A stretch of DNA of 64,000 bases, taken from contig KL647291.1 of the NCBI GenBank assembly GCA_000727475.1, positions 5,193,730 to 5,257,729 of the forward strand. The letters run 5' to 3'. A model generated the notes under the pieces. That model was not told the origin of the DNA. It worked only from the letters and a program-made list of their open reading frames with translations, and did no database searches. Within the stretch, counting starts at the first letter, position 1. Every line of letters begins with the position of its first letter. Origin of the DNA: Sarcocystis neurona. Lineage: Eukaryota > Apicomplexa > Conoidasida > Eucoccidiorida > Sarcocystidae. Made by a program: the position numbers and the translations under genes. Shown one piece after another: positions 61,701 through 64,000 of the stretch.

Positions 61701-63820
61701 CTTCTGCAAGTTGTCGGCCTCCTTAAATTCTCGCCTGCACCCATTCGTTCAGAGTCAGTCATCCTCCACAAGTAGACACACGTATCCACGCCTGCACGTG
61801 AATTTCTTCCCCTTCGAGGCATATACAGATGTATGTACGTATGCATGTATACAGTCAGTCCTCCACAAGTAGACACACGTATCCACGCCTATGCGTAAAC
61901 TTCCCTCCGCAACATGTCTATATGTAGACGTAAAGCTGTAAAATATAATACGTAAGTGCATATATATGTATATATATATCGAGAGAGAGATACCTATTCA
62001 CAGACATAACTGACATATGTATTTGTACTTGGATATACGGGGATACAGACGTATGGACTTATCCACCCGCCTACACATGCACACACACATTTACACATAT
62101 ACGCACTCAAATACGCTCCAAAACCAGCAACACAGAGAATATACCCGTACACACCTATCCATCAATACTCACATATACATACACATATACGTGTATACAA
62201 TGTTAATATATATACATGTGTACATGCAATACATGATACATGTGTATGTACGCACATACGATACATTTATATATAGAGAGAGAGGGACAGAGAGAGAGAC
62301 ACATATTTTCATGTGTACGTATCTGCGTGTGTACTCTTGACGCGGGTGTACATGAATGTGCGTCCAACGAATGTGGACGGGAAAGTACAACTCGTACAAG
62401 TGCACCACCCATACACCTCCGCTCTCGTCTAAGAATCAACCGGCGCCGGACGCGTCGGAGTGGATCCTTCCGTCAAAGCACAGATGCAGCCATTTCCTCC
62501 CTCGGTTATATAAACGAACGTAATTCAACTGACGCGCGCACTGCCCCCAGTTCAAATGTAGCGCCTACGCACGCGCACACAGAGACTGGTTCGCTGGAAA
62601 GGCGCTCTCGGCGCTCTCTCACTGCAGCACACAAGGTCAACTATTAAATTTGTAGCCAGTAGGCATACATACACACTGCTGTCCTCTCTGAGACAAATTC
62701 CTTCACTGCCTAAGACTGTGCCAATATCGTCGTATATATATATATATATGTATGTCGCTCTCTCTCTATATACATATATAAGGACGTGTCCATACGAGCA
62801 CTACCCAGTGTGACTCCAGCTTCCTGTCTGTTTTTGATTCATCTCCCTATGTATACTTGTGCACGTTCATATATATATGTATATATCCGTATATTTGTTC
62901 ATTGTATGTGCGCAAGTAGGTAGCTGCAGACGCATATATACACGTGTACATATCTGGTGCCATCGCGTAGCTGCAGTTGGAGACGCAGGGGGTCAACGTA
63001 CCGAAGGACCAGTTCCCGCACTGTCTGCATGAGTGACGGTCCAAGGCCGTAGGAGGACGTGCCCAGCGCGTGCTGCGGCCGCTTCGTCTTCAACCCCGCT
63101 TCACGCTGCAGCGCAAGCAGCAGTAACGTCTGCCTTCTCCATATGGAGTAGACACGAGGACAGGCACCGCCGACCTGCACGTACCTATGTATTTACATAT
63201 ATGTATTACCATATGGAGTGTCGCGGGTGTACTTTTATGTACCAACTTCATACAAGTAAAAAAACGCAGTCGAAGGGGACTGCAACGGGCCCACGCTCAA
63301 GTCCACACACATGTGTGTAGAGACACGTGCGCACATACAGAGAAAACGAGCGGGGGGGCGTACACGCGTGCAGACGAAGACACTGCACGCGTGCCCGCCG
63401 GCTACATAGAGAACGAGACAGAAACGTGTACGTAGGTAGTAGACAGAGAGACGCCACCACCTCTGCCCCTCCCAAACACAGACGCTGGCAGTGTACAACA
63501 GCAACGCGACGAGCGTCACTGCAAGTCGGTTAATACGAAAAAGCAAAGCGCACGACTGCGGGGATACAGAGAAACATCCAGAGATGCACCTCCACCCACG
63601 CAGGTACTTCGAAAGAGACATAGCAGAGACCTGACTGAGTGCGCCTGAGGAGATGAGCAGCGACGTGCTGTTGCCAGCCACTGCGAGCCACACGAGCGTG
63701 TGGGCGAGCCACAGCGGGCGGGTGAGCCCTCCGATGCAATTGTTCAAACAGAAAAGTTTCTGAAGCCAAAGGCTCATCCACAAAAGAAGAAGAAATTGTA
63801 GACCAAATGCCAGTTCCTGC
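58743..63820 (-). CDS. multi-exon membrane protein gene running off the right edge, function unknown
   Basis: Exons with strong splice signals and matching phase: 63820-63406 (acceptor gtgactgttgcag; LAFGLQFLLLLWMSLWL, GLTRPLWLAHTLVWLAVAG, LAVTLVALLLYTASV: three hydrophobic spans); 63129-62950 (LKTKRPQHALGTSSYGLGPS, TVRELVLRYVDPLRLQL); 60737-60659 (HFDALLALANAKTSPVGYEP); 59051-58945 (acceptor gtttctccttcccgcag, KFVPKLKEPGQQYLWYSHFG, donor CAG|gtgggg); 58865-58743 (to TAG). A further exon probably starts at 61541, after gcctcttcttctttgcag, and another near 60085. 63406/63129 and 58945/58865 join directly in phase 0. The others need the missing exons. The 5' end lies beyond 64 kb. The pieces might belong to two genes. 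No family recognised. Confidence 0.42.
61121..61172. repeat. two (TA)n runs flanking a 10-bp spacer
   Basis: Alternating TA of about 20 bp on each side of gtacgcctac. The area 61010-61175 is also rich in (CA)n and TACATA, and is intronic in the minus-strand model. Confidence 0.8.
61175..62940. other. mostly non-coding, microsatellite-rich stretch
   Basis: Apart from the probable exon starting at 61541 (minus), I see only TA/CATA repeats (61960, 62170-62280, 62735) and a short duplicated stretch (cagtcatcctccacaagtag near 61757 and cagtcctccacaagtagaca near 61856). Confidence 0.4.
61754..61895. repeat. tandem duplication, period about 100 bp
   Basis: 'tcctccacaagtagacacacgtatccacgcct' occurs at about 61762 and again at about 61859, followed by gcacgtgaa.ttc and atgcgtaa.cttc. 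The copies are nearly identical in the core, so this duplication is younger than those at 10-17 kb. Confidence 0.8.
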
Positions 63821-64000
63821 CTGCAACAGTCACGTCTTAATATTTGGCCGCATCGACGTTCTGCAGCTTTGTAGTGGCCTCTATGTAATGTACATATATA
63901 TATATATACATAGATGCCTCTGGATCGTATGTACACGTATTTCCTGTATATACAAATAAACTTGTGCACACGCTACACGTATACATATATACATGAATGC

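Noticed and set aside
1..64000. tRNA, rRNA, CRISPR, telomeric TTTAGGG arrays, prokaryotic operons, insertion sequences
   Set aside because: Scanning by eye for T-loop-like GGTTCRANNCC boxes with a partner A box, direct-repeat/spacer patterns and AAACCCT arrays found nothing convincing. A tRNAscan-SE or Infernal run would be decisive.

Overview
This looks like nuclear DNA of a coccidian apicomplexan parasite, most likely Eimeria or a close relative such as Cyclospora. The evidence is indirect. Genes are broken by introns with GT..AG ends. Long protein stretches consist of poly-Ala, poly-Gln and Ser/Glu runs encoded by CAG/GCA/GCT triplets. (TA)n, (TACA)n and tetranucleotide microsatellites sit in introns and intergenic DNA. 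The composition is patchy. I saw no rRNA, tRNA, CRISPR, insertion sequence, organellar or viral block.

Layout. From 0.4 to 9.1 kb, on the minus strand, lies one very large gene for an F-box protein with leucine-rich-repeat-like segments. From 9.1 to about 14 kb I found no supportable gene, only old diverged tandem duplications. From 14.1 to 15.8 kb (minus) is part of a gene resembling RNA polymerase I subunit A49. From 16 to 20 kb is mostly non-coding, with TA microsatellites. From 20.2 to 33 kb is a dense minus-strand block of at least three multi-exon genes (20.2-23.6, 24.1-27.4 and 28.9-33.0 kb) rich in Ala/Gln runs, none of which I can name. From 35.3 to 38.4 kb (plus) is a two-exon gene for RNA polymerase III subunit RPC9 (Rpc17/CRCP), expanded several-fold by low-complexity sequence. 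From 42.4 to 45.7 kb (minus) is a two-exon TLC-domain membrane protein. Between and after these are tetranucleotide, 16-bp and 34-bp satellites. From 49.3 to 56 kb (plus) are a possible small four-exon gene, a 614-codon orphan reading frame, a possible small secreted cysteine-rich protein and a weak two-exon candidate. From 58.7 kb to the right edge (minus) is a multi-exon gene that begins with membrane-spanning segments and runs off the window.

The region from about 20 to 47 kb is loaded with triplet repeats in the reading frames, while 1-20 kb and 48-64 kb are nearly free of them. This matches the alternation of repeat-rich and repeat-poor segments known from Eimeria chromosomes. The genes do not form an operon or pathway. 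The only functional theme is two RNA polymerase subunits (Pol I and Pol III), which are probably neighbours by chance. Exon limits were chosen by hand from splice consensus and matching reading phase, so first and last exons are often uncertain.
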